Assembly: GCF_023278565.1 (NCBI RefSeq) | Contig: NC_064676.1 | Span: 5,828,001-5,892,000, forward strand | Source: Colletotrichum lupini | Taxonomy: Eukaryota; Ascomycota; Sordariomycetes; Glomerellales; Glomerellaceae | Direction: 5' to 3' | Length of the DNA stretch: 64,000 nt | In this document: piece after piece, positions 23,808 to 36,112 of the stretch | Layout of the letters: the number at the start of each line of letters is the position of its first letter | Numbering within the stretch: position 1 is the stretch's first letter | Translations under genes and position numbers: made by a program | Notes under the pieces: model-generated | The model's input: the letters and a program-made list of their open reading frames with translations, nothing else | Databases searched by the model: none | What the model was told of the DNA's origin: nothing

Positions 23808-24659
23808 TACGTGCGAAGGTCTAGCTTTTATATTTGTCTAGTGTGAATGAGATGGAGCGCATCCGATGCTGGTTCTTGTGAATCCCGACGCTTGATTTTC
23901 GGTCCCCCGGTAAAGCTCTCAAAGTCTGCCCGTGGCCTGAGATGACGTCCACCGAATTTGGACCTCCACTCCCCCCCGTCGACGGTTCGTTGCTGGGCCG
24001 GTGTCCATGGTCCGTGCCTCTGCGTTTAAGTTCCCCTGCAGACTGAGTGTGCGCTGCACAGGCGCTGCGCAGCTGTCGCGCGGGATGTTGGGCTTAATTG
24101 AAGTGGGTCCCCCGGTCTCCTGTTCTGGCCTGCAGAACGTGCAGATTTCGCGTAAAGTCGCGACGGGGACGACGCGTCTTTGGCACCATCCTTTTTGTGC
24201 CCTGGACAACGAGTAATTGGATAGTGGCCCTCCACTCCCGTCCTCAATGCGCAAAAGCTCAATGCCTTTCGTTCTTGAATACTAGAGTGACAAATCCCAC
24301 TCTCCCACTCGTCCAATTCCTATTCCTAGGATCGTCAATACCCCGTTTTCTCTCGGTTGTTCTTGGTTTTTTTCGTCACCAAGACAGACTTGCCTTTGTT
24401 TATTGGTCTTGACAGAGACGGAGAGAGAGAGAGAGCCTTCTTGATACCCACCACCAGTCCCTCATTGTCAAGTCTTCCCCACTGCTACGAACCTAGCCGT
24501 TTGTCTCTGTGGTCTTGTCTCATGACTCCATAGAGGCTGCGATTTCCTCGAGAGACCTCCGTTACCTAGAGTCCCTCGACGGAGATCTACACCGATCAAC
24601 AAGATCCCTCGAGACATCCCCTTCCTACCGAAACCTCAACCACATAACAGCCGCCCACA
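23808..24659. other. Divergent promoter region between COX20 and POL2
   Basis: Shared upstream region. A short GA run lies at about 24419-24435. A three-codon open frame (24522-24533) sits about 130 bases upstream of the POL2 start and could be a minimal upstream ORF if the leader is that long. Nothing else was found. Confidence 0.5.
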
Positions 24660-27600
24660 ATGCCCAACACGAGCCTACGGCGCCCGCAAAAGGGCTACCG
24701 CCGCGGCGGCAAGCAAGCCTACCACGGCCCCTCACGAACGACACGCACCTTCGCCGCCTCGGGCCGCAACGAGGCCACCTCGGCCGACGAGAAGTGGGAG
24801 CGCACCCGGCTGGCGCACCAAATCGACGAGAATATGGGTTTCGCCCGCTACGAGGGCGGCAAGCGCAAGGAGGGCTGGCTCGTCAACGTGCAGCCCACCT
24901 CGGTCGAGGACGACAGGAACCCCAACGGGCGGGCGGCGCTCGACTGTTACTTTATCGAGGACGACGGCGCGCACTTCAAGGCGACGGTCGAGTACGACCC
25001 CTACTTTTTGATTGCCGTGAAGAAGGGCCGCGAGAGCGAGGTCGAGGAGTGGCTGAAGCGCGTGCCTGGCGACGGCGTCGTCAAGACGATTAAGAGGGTG
25101 GACAAGGAGGATTTGAAGATGCCGAATCATCTGCTAGGGTACCGCCGCACGTTTCTGGAGCTGAGGTTTACGAATGTGGCGGATTTGATGGCGGCGAGGA
25201 AGGATATCATGCCCATTGCGGCGAAGAACAGGAAGAATGTGGATGCTTTGGACGCATATGCCGAGGTTTCAACGTAAGTCGTTGCCATGTTCTGGGGTTT
25301 ATGAAGTGGGTTGACTGACATGCTTGCAGGATGAATGGCGACTTTGACCTTTTTGACGATTCACGAGATGACGATAGACGAACGAATGCTTCTTTTGCCG
25401 ACGCCAGCGACTTCATTGTCGATATTAGAGAGTACGACGTGCCGTACCATGTAAGAGTAATGATAGATATGGGTAGGTTTGGGTCCTTCGGAGCTCGGAA
25501 CCAGCCACGACTAACCAGTCCTGATTGCAGATATTCGGGTGGGAAAATGGTACTTCATCGACGTTAAGCACGGCGTCACAAAAATCACAACCAATGAGGA
25601 CCGCCTGGCCATGGCAGACCCGGTAGTCATGGCCTACGATATCGAGACGACGAAACTGCCCCTCAAATTCCCCGACGCCGCCATCGACCAGGTCATGATG
25701 ATTTCGTACATGATTGACGGGCAGGGTTTCCTGATCACGAACAGGGAAATCATCTCCGAGGACATTGGCGACTTTGACTACACCCCCAAGCCGGAATACC
25801 CAGGACCCTTTATGATTTTCAACGAACCGGACGAGAAGGCCGTGCTGGAGAGGTTCTTCCTACACATCAAGGAGGCGAGACCGACAGTCATTGCGACGTA
25901 CAACGGTGACTTTTTCGATTGGCCCTTTGTGGACGCCCGAGCTAGCATCAACGGCATCGACATGTACCAGGAGATTGGTTGGAAGAAGGACAGCGAGGAC
26001 CAGTACAAGTGCAGCTACAGCGTGCACATGGATTGTTTCCACTGGGTGAATCGTGACTCCTACCTGCCTCAGGGATCCCGAGGTCTGAAAGCCGTCACCG
26101 TCGCCAAGCTCGGTTACGACCCCGACGAGCTCGACCCCGAACTCATGACGCCATATGCCCAGGAACGCCCCCAGACCCTGGCCGAGTACTCAGTTTCCGA
26201 TGCTGTGGCGACGTACTACCTGTACATGAAATACGTCCATCCCTTCATTTTCTCTCTATGCACGATTCTGCCGCTTGGTGGTGACGACACGTTGCGAAAG
26301 GGTACCGGTACCCTTTGCGAGATGTTGTTGATGGTGCAGGCCTACCAACAAGAGATTGTGTTACCAAACAAGCATGTGTCGCCAAGAGAAGCGTTCTACG
26401 AAGGACACTTGCTTGACTCAGAGACGTATGTCGGTGGCCACGTCGAAAGTATTGAAGCAGGTGTCTTCCGCGCGGATATTCCCGTAAATTTTGCGGTTGA
26501 CACGGGTGCAGTTGATGAGCTGTTGAATGATTTGGACGCCGCGCTGAAATTCAGTATTACGGTGGAGGAAAAGAAGTCCATGGACGATATTGAAAACTAT
26601 GACGAGATCAGGGAGCAAATCGCTTCTCGGTTGCGCGCATTGAAGGAGACACCGAACCGCAGCGAGCGACCCCTAATCTACCATCTCGACGTTGCGTCCA
26701 TGTACCCCAATATCATGACGACGAACCGTCTGCAACCGGACTCCATGATCCAAGAGTCGGACTGTGCGGCATGCGACTTCAACCGCCCAGGCAAGACGTG
26801 CGATAGACGCATGCCGTGGGCGTGGAGAGGAGAGTACTTGCCGGCAAAGCGGGACGAGTACAACATGATCAGAAATGCTCTGGAGAATGAAAAGTTCCCC
26901 GGCAAGTGGCCGAATTCGCCTCAGAGGACGTTTCAGGATTTGTCTCCCGACGAGCAGACTGCTCTCCTGCGGAAGCGGTTGCAGATCTTTTCGCAAAAGG
27001 TTTACCACAAGATCCACGACTCGACAACGACTGTCAAGGAGGCCATCATCTGCCAGCGAGAGAATCCGTTCTACATCAACACCGTACGAGACTTCCGTGA
27101 TCGTCGATACGATTACAAGGGTAAAGCCAAGGTCTGGAAGGGCAAAACGGAAGCCCTGAAGTCCTCTGGCGCAACCTCCAGCGAAGTTGATGCGGCTAAG
27201 AAGATGATTATTCTCTTCGACTCGCTGCAGCTTGCTCACAAGGTTATTTTGAATTCCTTCTATGGCTATGTCATGAGAAAGGGATCCAGATGGTATTCCA
27301 TGGAAATGGCTGGTGTTACGTGTCTGACGGGAGCGACAATTATTCAGCTGGCCAGGTCGCTCGTTGAGCGATTGGGTCGTCCCTTAGAATTGGATACGGA
27401 CGGTATCTGGTGTATGCTTCCCGCCACGTTCCCGGAAAACTTCGCCTTCAAGACCAAGGGAGGCAAGAAGGTCACCATCTCGTACCCCTGTACCATGTTG
27501 AACCATTTGGTTCACGCAAAGTTCACCAACCACCAGTACCAGACGCTCACAGACCCCAAGACTCTCAAGTACGAGACGCACAGCGACAACTCCATCTTCT

Positions 27601-30600
27601 TCGAAGTCGACGGCCCTTACAAGGCCATGGTCTTGCCGACTTCCAAGGAGGAGGACAAGAATTTGAAGAAGCGTTATGCAGTCTTCAACGACGACGGCAG
27701 TTTGGCCGAGTTGAAGGGTTTCGAAGTGAAGCGCAGAGGTGAGCTGAAGCTCATCAAGATCTTCCAGCAGCAAATCTTCAAGTTTTTTCTTGAAGGAGAA
27801 ACTCTTGCCGAGTGCTATGCTGCCGTTGCCAAGGTTGCCAACCAATGGCTTGATGTATTGCACAGCAAGGGTGCAACGCTAGCGGACGAGGAACTCATGG
27901 AGCTTATTTCGGAGAACAGAAGCATGTCCAAGACCTTGGAGGAGTACGGTTCGCAAAAGTCAACTTCAATCACCACGGCGAAGCGTTTGGCAGACTTCTT
28001 GGGTGAACAGATGGTCAAGGACAAGGGATTGAATTGCAAGTTCATTATCTGCGCCAGACCCAAGAACGCGCCCGTCACCGAGCGAGCCATCCCGGTTGCC
28101 ATCTTCTCTGCTGAAGAGACGACGAAGCGTTTCTACCTCAAGAAATGGCTCAAGGAGGAACCTGCGGACACCGACCCGAGAGCTCTATTGGACTGGGACT
28201 ACTACCTCGAGCGCCTGGGATCCGTTATCCAGAAGCTCATCACCATCCCTGCTGCGCTCCAGAAAGTCAGGAACCCGGTTCCTCGTGTGGCTCACCCCGA
28301 CTGGCTGCAACGCCGGATCAACATCAAGGACGATAAGATGAAGCAGAAGAAGCTCACCGACCTTTTCACCAAGGGGCCACTGGAAGACATCACCAACCGC
28401 AACGGTCGGTCCGCAACCGACATGGAGGACTTCGGCACACAGCTACTCAAGCCAAAGCCCGTGACGTCTGTGGTGGCCGCTTCACAGCCTACTGCCCAGA
28501 AGAGAAAGTCTCCCGAAGCTGCTGAGAGCACTGATCCCTTCGCCGCACTGCCCATGGTTATGCCCTCCCCCTCAGACGACTACATTGGCTTCTTGCAATA
28601 CCAGAAGCAAAAGTGGAAGATTCAAAAGCAGGCTCGCATTCGAAGACGACAGCTTTTTGGAGACCGACGCGGCAACAACCAGAATAACATCCAAAACACG
28701 TTCATGAAGCAAGCCCATATGACTTACATGAGCAATTGGCAGCTGTTGCATCTCAAGCCGACGGAAACTCCTGGTATCGTCAACGCTCACGTTCTTATTG
28801 ATGCAAAGATCCACTCGCTCAAGATCAAGGTCCCGCGACAGGTGTTCTTGAACTTGAGAAGTGGCGAAATGCCCGACGTTGATATCCCTGGCTGTGAGGT
28901 CGAGCAGGTCAACCACACGCTTCCGAATGGTCACTCTTCCGTTCACCTCTTCAAGCTTACGGTTCCTGAGGACGTCTACTTCAATGAGGCGGACAAGTTC
29001 TCGCTGCTGTTCAACCACCCCAGTGTCGAAGGCGTGTACGAGAAGCATTTGCCGCTGAATATTCGGGCTGTGCTTCAACTGGGTAATCTCTGCACCATTG
29101 ACGAACAGCAACATGCAGTCCTCGGAAAGGGCCTGGAGCAAGGCTTCGATCTAAGTGGTCTCAAGCGTCCCCTGAAGGCGAAGACCTATCTTGAAACTTC
29201 ACCCCTGGCATACATCTACGTTTCTCACGTCACTGCTGGCGACAAACAAATCTTTGGAGTCTTTTCTACACTGAAGGACGAGGCACATGTGATCATTCTG
29301 CAGAAGGGCAGAGACTCGGGCCAGGACCTCCCCAACATCTCCCGAATCTACACCGAGCTACTTGCTCGGCGAGGAGAAGAGGCGGAAGGCACGAATTGGC
29401 AGGATTGCTTTACCTACCAGGAGAAGCTCAACTTCAAAATCACCCAGGTCACGACAAGGCGAAAGGCGCATTTGGAACTCAGCGACGTCGTCAAGAAGAT
29501 GAGAAAGGACGAGCTGCGACCACTCATGATGGTTATCCAATCATCCCAGCGCAACATGCTCATCAATGACGTTCCGATTCTCGGCGAGTTTCCAGTACTG
29601 CCGCTTAAGTATGATGCTGCGGATAGCTCCCTGCCGCCACTTGGCTGGCAAGCAGTCGTTGCTAGACGGCTTGTTGGGCATTATCTTGGTCTTGGCTCCT
29701 GGATCTTGCATCTTACAACACTCGCACGGTACGGAGAGGTTCCTCTCTGTAATCTCGAGCGAGAGGACCCGCGCTTCCTCATCGATATTGCCTATGCTAG
29801 AAGGTTGCAGAACAACAATGTTGTCCTGTGGTGGTCCGCAAGCCCTCGTCCCGACCATGCCGGTCACGAGAAAGATGACATTATCGGCCCGCTCGAAACT
29901 GTCCAGATGCCCTCGATCAACAACCCCGGCACCTTCTCCTCGGTCTGCATCGACTTGGAGGTCAGAAACCTAGCCATCAACACCATACTCACATCCTCTC
30001 TTATCAATGAGCTGGAAGGCTCCGAGTCTATTTCTTTCAATCCCGCCGGAGATGGTAACGCGGCTGGCGACGAAGTCATCTCGTCAGAAGGCACGTTTGC
30101 CAACGCTGGTGTGTTGGTTCTCCGAGAGATGGTGAAGAGTTGGTGGCAGGAGGCCTGCAAGGGCAACACCATGGCCGATGTCATGGTTCAGCACCTGGTC
30201 CGTTGGGTCGAGAATCCCGATTCCTTCCTGTATGACCGTGCTCTGCACTATTACGTGCAGATGATGTCCAAGAAGGCCTTCCAACAGCTCATGGCCGACT
30301 TCCGCCGAGTCGGCTCTCAGGTCATCTTTGCCAACTCGAACCGCCTTTTGCTTCAGACGACCAAGGCCGAGGTCGGTACCGCGTATGCCTACAGTCAGTA
30401 CATTATCAAGTCGATCAAGAGCAAGCCCCTCTTCCACTTCATCGATCTTGAGATCAAGGAATATTGGGATTACCTAGTATGGTACGATGAGTTCAACTAC
30501 GGCGGCAAAGCCTGTCAGGAGGTGGTGGAGGCAGAGCAGCAGACTCTCGACACCGTCATGCACTGGCAAATGGCGACATTCCTCCCTATCCGCCTGCAGC

Positions 30601-31466
30601 CCACTTTCCAGGACTGGGTCATTGAGTTCATCCAACTCATGCACAACCTCAAGCGCCCTCAAGACGGAGACTTCTCCTCGACGCCGCGCCTTACACAACT
30701 CCCGCAAAAGGCCCTTGCGGAGGGCGCCCAGGGACAAATTATCCTAGGCAAAGTCTTTGAGAAGCCCCTGAAGAAGGACATTGCCAACCTCGTCAACCTA
30801 CAGAAGCGCGAGCTGCTCCACCCGGAGCTCGCGGAAGACTACTCCTTCCCCAAGCTCCCCGGCTCGCACCTCGCCCACCTCTCCTCGCGCAACGCCGTCC
30901 TCGAGCTCGTAAAGTCCCTGATGCAGGTCCTCTCCCTCGACAAGAACATCACCCTCGAAGCGCGCCTCCTGCGCAAAGAGCTGCTCGCCATGTTCGACGT
31001 GCGCGAGTTCAGCAAAGAAGGCGCCTTCCAGAACCCGAGCGAGAGCCTGAAGGTGATCCAGCTCAGCTGCGACAGCTGCACCATGGCGCGCGACCTCGAC
31101 TTCTGCCGCGACGAGGACCTGTTGCCGGAGATTGGGCCCGACGGGCGGCGGCTGGGACCGGAGACGAGGCCTTGGCGGTGTACGTTTTGCGAGGCCGAGT
31201 ATGATCGGAATGCGATCGAGGAGACGTTGTTGGCGAGCGTGGAGGCGTTTGTGGTGGAGTGGACTACGCAAGATCTCAAATGCGGCAAGTGTGGTGCGTT
31301 GAGGATGAACGAGTTTATGGAGCATTGTACGTGCAGCGGGACGTGGGTTGAGAGTGTCAAGAGGGCGGATATTGTGAGAAGGCTGAGTGTGTATTGGAGC
31401 GTGGCCAAGTTCTATGGGTTGAGGATGTTGTTGGAGGTTACGGAGGGGTTGAGGAAGGGTCTTTGA
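24660..31466 (+). CDS. POL2: DNA polymerase epsilon catalytic subunit
   Basis: Three exons, 24660-25273, 25330-25472 and 25531-31466, give 2,230 residues (yeast Pol2 is 2,222). The product is the leading-strand replicative polymerase with a proofreading exonuclease. Exo I is AYDIETTKL with Asp289/Glu291, Exo II is ATYNGDFFDWPF and Exo III is SVSDAVATYYLY. Polymerase motif A is LDVASMYPNIM (Asp639), motif B is KVILNSFYGYVMRKG, and motif C is ELDTDGIWCML with Asp874 and Asp876. The inactive second polymerase half follows, then two C-terminal cysteine clusters (CDSCTMARDLDFC with CTFCEAEY, and CGKCGALRMNEFMEHCTCSG) that bind the other subunits. All catalytic residues are present, so the gene looks fully functional. 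Confidence 0.98.
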
Positions 31467-31946
31467 GGCCTCGTTGAGGGAAGAGGGAGGTGGGAATGGG
31501 CATGGGTAGGCGCGTTTGGGTTGCATTTGACGGCGTTATTGGGGATGTGAGACTTGTGGGAGGGATGATATACTAGATAGCCCTTTGAAAAAGCATGGGA
31601 GGCTGTGGTTTACGTGCTTGAATACGAATACTTAATTCAGGATATGGATGCAATCCCTGTGACTGTGAATGTGACTTGTTCGCGTTCTAAGGGGGGGAGG
31701 AATAGGGTATCGCTGAGCGGACCGAGACGGCTGTATGGCATCCGTGGTGACTTGGTCCAATATCGAGATTTGATGGAAGTCGTATCTAAAAGTCGTTCAG
31801 AATGTGAGAAGTTGAGTCTATCACATGTGCTATCTACTTAACTTAGATTCCACGCCCCAACATCATATTCACCTCAGGATCACCTTCACCCGACCGCTCC
31901 AAACCCCTTTTCAGCCCGAAATCTGATTCACTGCTAGGTCAGACTT
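31467..31946. other. Convergent 3' intergenic region
   Basis: 3' flanks of POL2 (+) and the ankyrin pseudogene (-). No gene or repeat was recognised. Confidence 0.5.
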
Positions 31947-34414
31947 CTACGGTGCTCCTTTCAGACTTGAGCATTCTGGGATCCCTCGTTCATTAATGAC
32001 GAAAACGTGCTTCGGGTCGTGAAGCTTATCTCTGTGAGACGCGCACTTGAAGCAGAGCCCAAAGTTTTTGTAACAATCATCGTCATCGCAAATGAGTAAA
32101 GCACCCCAAATCAGCTGGATTTATTGCCTGAATCAGCTCAAGATTGGTGCTATATCGGGACAGGGAAACTCACAGTATTGCAACCATCGCAAATCCGTCT
32201 TCCAGCGTGCTTGGAAAACGCTTTGGTGGATTCGACCTGAATTTGTCTGTCCTCCATCATGTCCTTGAACGCAGCGATGACAGTCTCAGGCGCGCCGTGG
32301 TGCTCCGCAATTTCCAGTACGTCCCACGTACGTTGGTTGCTATCGGTCACACATTCTGTCAGACCAGGACATCTCTTCCGAGCTGGGAACTTGATGATTT
32401 CAGCCTTCTCTTCCCATTTCTGAGGGATATCTTCGTGTCCGAGACCTCCGATGGAGGCCATTCGCGCTGCCCATTGGAGGGCCGACCACCCGTCGACGTC
32501 ACGGCCGTCAACTAGGTTTGGATCCAGGTCGACGAGTCTCTCAACAAGTCCCAGATGCCCCGAATGTGCTGCGCAGTGCAGAATATCCCGTGATATTCTG
32601 TCCTTGTCCCATAACGAGGCCAAGAAGTCGTCCGCTCCGTAGTCGTCTAGTAGCATGTCAAACATCTCCAAGGCGAAGTCCTTTCTGGCACAAATTTTGA
32701 GCCACGCCGGTTGTCCGTTGCCGTCTGAGGTGTTGAAACTCCCACCCTTCTCAAGCAGGTATCGTATGAGTGATTCGTCGCCAGACCGGAACGTCTCTCC
32801 CATGGCACTGCGGAGGTAGCTTCCTGGACCGTCGATGTCGATCCCCCTTTGCTCGACAAGATATCTCACTCATCCCAAGTCGTTCTTGTTTACGTTGTTG
32901 CATGCCGCGTCGAGAAGGGTGCCCTGCATTCCATACCACGGGCCCGCATCACCGCCCAGCTCCAAGACCATTTCTACTTCTCCTACTTCACCGAACCTGC
33001 AACACCTGTGCACGGTGGACCCGTACCTGTCTGGACCCCTTTCGTTGACCGGAGTACCTTTGGAAATGAAGTATCTGCAGCTATCTTCGCGGCTCTTCTG
33101 CTCGCCATAGATCAGAGCGTTCAGTAGAGCGGTATGACCCCAGTTATCGGCGGCCTCAAAGCTGGCGCCGGCGTTAACCAAACGCCGGGTAAGACTGTAA
33201 TCTTGCTTCGTCACGGCGTGAAAGAGAGGCGTGTAGTCGTTGTCATCTTTGGCCTCCTTGTCGGCTCCGTATTCCAGCAATACCGCGAGCGTATCGCCGC
33301 TGTGTGCGAGATGGAGCGGTGTCTGACCAGTCCCCGGGATTCTATGGTTGACGTTGGCCCCGTGCTCTAGTAACAGCCTCACGATATCCGTGTGCGAGTA
33401 TAGACTCGCAACAGCTAGAGCAGTATATCCCCTCGTATCCGCCTTTTCTTTTTCGATATCCGAGGATGGCGTGAATTCGATGTCCGGGTCGCTGTGCTTC
33501 AACAACAACCTGGCACTTTCCGTCTTGCCGTACGTCGCTGCGAGGAAAAAGGCTGTACATTGGGTGTCGCCGAACTATGCCACGCAGTGATAGTCGGGCG
33601 GTGGCCACGCCTTGGTGACCAAATGTGCCACGACGGCCGGATAGTCATATGTCCCCTCCAAAGGAGACCAGTTTCGCGCCTTTGAAGGAATAGTCACGTC
33701 GGTTCTCTTGCCCCGCAGATATTCGACGACTTCTGGTCTCGATTGAAGTGTCGCTTCGTACAGCGGCGTCAGCCCCTTGGCATCGGTTCGAACGTTGACA
33801 TCGGCGCCTCGTTTCACGAGGAACTCCACCATGGACAGCGTGCCCTCTTTCGCGGCCACGTAAAGAGGCGGTTAGCCTGCGGATTCTTGAGCGTTGATAC
33901 TAACCCCGTAATCCAAGAACACTTAAGTCAGCTCCGTGTTATCTTGCTTCACAGCGTCACTCAAGTATTGCTCTTGACGCCCGTAATCAATCTCAACGCC
34001 CATGTCTAGAAGCAAGAGACAGACTTCCTCGGATGCTATTTTCTAAATAGCATGAGTCAAGCAATCCATAAGGATCTCATTGTCTCGGACAACATCAGCA
34101 TGGCTGAGGAATACTCTCAAATTTTCCAGTGACGAGTGATCCACGGCCATGTAGAGACTCTCCTTGAGTCCTACACTGGAGAAATACCCGTTCTGAGACT
34201 GGCTCACCAGCAGCTTCTCCACAGCACTATGATTACCCGAGTAAAGAAGGGCTCGCAAAGATCGGGACGAGATATCTAATCTGAGCCGGCTCATAAGTGC
34301 AAGGACGTCCTTGCAATCGCATACGAGGCTTGCAATGAGCAAGATGTCAGCCTTTCCCCAGGCGAAGATATCAAGGACGTTTTTTGAAGATGACAACCAT
34401 GATTCCGACACCAT
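31947..34414 (-). pseudogene. Broken ankyrin-repeat protein with C-terminal ZZ zinc finger
   Basis: One reading frame runs from an ATG at 34414 down to 32174 with no frameshift but five stops: 34043-34045 TAG, 33923-33925 TAA, 33872-33874 TAA, 33575-33577 TAG and 32870-32872 TGA. Between them the frame is full of ankyrin repeats (PLYVAAKEGTLSMVEFLVKR, TALAVASLYSHTDIVRLLLE, TPLHLAHSGDTLAVLLEYGA, ILHCAAHSGHLGLVERLVDL). A GTGAGT donor at 32173-32168 and an acceptor ending at 32115 (59-base intron, phase 0) lead to a last exon 32114-31947. The splice joins ICDGCNT to ICDDDDCYKNFGLCFKCASH, a ZZ-type zinc finger, ending about 30 codons later. Four of the five stops are CAA or CAG turned to TAA or TAG, a CpA-to-TpA change typical of RIP. 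The true 5' end is uncertain. Confidence 0.8.
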
Positions 34415-34969
34415 ATCAGAGGCTTTGGGGTCTCAAATCAGTGATCTTGTCACTAGAAATGGACGTACTGGCTCAGCAGTTGCTACGGCTCCTGCAGCTG
34501 GCCTCGCAGCGCTTCTTATTCACTGCACCAAGTTGGGACACTACTATACCAATGCATGGAAAGGACCCGATACTCGCCGAAAAGAGACCATCACGCAGCA
34601 ATTTGTCGATCAGATCGCAACTTACGAGGGCATGCAAAATGCTCTAGATAATCTGAGTTCTGGTAGTCGAAGTGGGACGAAGTATGCGAACCCAAGCAAG
34701 GATTTTGCATGTGCGATTCAGGATCTGAGGCAATATGATGTACAAGGTGGAGCAGCGAACAACTTGCCTCAGTCTCTAAAACCTATCGCAACTCTGTGCC
34801 GAAACTTATGCAGGATATGAAGGCGAAACCAAAGTTGTCTCGAAGAGCACATAATTAAGGTCGTTTGATCTAGCTCACTTGAAAGAACGTCGAATCCATG
34901 CAGTCCAGATAACCACTTTACGTTCTCTATTCGTATTCTAGAGCCTCCTTGATGTCGTGGAGAAATTGC
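34415..34969. other. Region upstream of the ankyrin pseudogene, possible gene relic
   Basis: A plus-strand frame (34311-34820) contains AAGLAALLIHCTKLGHYYTN and an Ala/Leu-rich helical stretch. It loosely resembles helical N-terminal domains of fungal STAND or ankyrin proteins, but it overlaps the start of the minus-strand pseudogene and then stops. I cannot support it as a gene. Otherwise nothing was seen. Confidence 0.3.
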
Positions 34970-36112
34970 TCAGGCGTCCCTCACGGTGAATCTCAAGTTC
35001 AGAGTCTCAACTTCTGGGTTCGCTCTGAAACTGAAACCGCTCGCGCCTCCCCATACTGTCACTTCCGTAATTACTTTCCGGCCAAATGTCGCTTTGTGCT
35101 GGATGAGGAACAAGGCCGGAGCGGCGCCGTGCGTGCTCCCGAGAATGGCCAATCCCGGCCGAGAATCCATTGAAAATGTCGCCCTCTCGCCCCAACCTGG
35201 CACCCTGCGGTACCCGGCGTCATACAGAGCCTGCGCAATGAGGTTAAAGCTGGGGACATAGGTGATGTGAGACTGGAAGATGAGGTTAATGTTGTTAGGA
35301 CGGACACGCTTTGCTGCGCAGGCATCGAGCCATTGGAAGTAGGCGAGGTCGGAGAGCTGTTCAAGTTCTGGGACGTCGCCGGCGCCGCTTTCGGCTATTT
35401 GATATCGGGGGCTGAAGTCTCTGTCAAAGATGATTGCTCCTGAGCGAGGGTTGAAGACGTTTTGGTAGGAGGCTTGTGATGGCTGGAGGAAGAGAGTAAC
35501 ATGTTAGTAAGAGATCCAGAATATTGAAGGCCAAAATTGACGGCTTCGTAGGAGCCGAAATTCAGAACTGACCTCTCCCCACGAGCCATCCCGGAGTGTG
35601 AAGTCATTTGCATGCAGGAATGTAGACAGCCCATTCTCCATCGGGTCTACTGGATGACTCGGGTCTGCGAAGACATCGTCCATGAGATTACCGAAACCAG
35701 GTGAGGTCTCAAACTGGTCAAAGTCATCGCCGTCACTGAACTCGTCGCCGCCGTTAGTGTTGAACGGCGCCCAGTTAATTTCGCGCGTCCACCCCCACTG
35801 TTCGACGGCGGCCTGGTTCTGCCATGGGCTCGCAACGCTGACCCCGCGGTTATGGCGCGTCGCCTCCGCGTCGCTCAGCGGCATGAGCGTACGGAGGTAG
35901 ACACCCTTTTGGACGCGACCACCGTAATCATTTGGAAAGCTGGGGAACTGTCCTACGACTCGCTTGGCGAGAGGTTCGTGGTCAGGGTAGGGAAGAGTGT
36001 CGGGTCTTGCGACTGGTGTGGGGGATGCGCCAACGAGGGCTACTTGGAGGACTGCCCATGACAAGAGGAGGCGAAGACCGCTTGCCCCGAAAGAGTTTGA
36101 CGTGCTTGACAT
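34970..36112 (-). CDS. Secreted protein of unknown family with probable Kex2-type processing
   Basis: Exon 1 is 36112-35573 and exon 2 is 35482-34970, with a 90-base intron (donor GTCAGT, acceptor CTCCAG); 350 residues. The first roughly 29 residues are a signal peptide (hydrophobic LRLLLSWAVLQVALVG, then ASPTP). A Lys-Arg pair at residues 50-51 (EPLAKR followed by VVGQF) fits propeptide cleavage by a Kex2-like protease. I do not recognise a domain. The mature part is aromatic and Asn/Gly-rich (PWQNQAAVEQWGWTREINW, FQSHITYVPSFNLIAQALYD, GLAILGSTHGAAPALFLIQH) with only one clear cysteine. It could be an enzyme or an effector. Its neighbours are an NPP1-type secreted protein gene and a broken ankyrin gene. 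Confidence 0.75.

Noticed and set aside
24522..24533. Three-codon upstream ORF of POL2 as a regulatory feature
   Set aside because: The transcription start is unknown and such tiny frames occur by chance; mentioned only in the promoter entry.
34043..34414. First segment of the ankyrin frame as a separate short gene
   Set aside because: The same frame continues after the stop with ankyrin repeats and no frameshift, so it is better read as one broken gene.
34311..34820. Plus-strand open frame of 169 codons with an Ala/Leu-rich helical segment
   Set aside because: It overlaps the start of the ankyrin pseudogene on the other strand, has no clear domain, and ends at a stop without a partner exon. 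It may be a relic of a STAND-type N-terminal domain, but I cannot support that.
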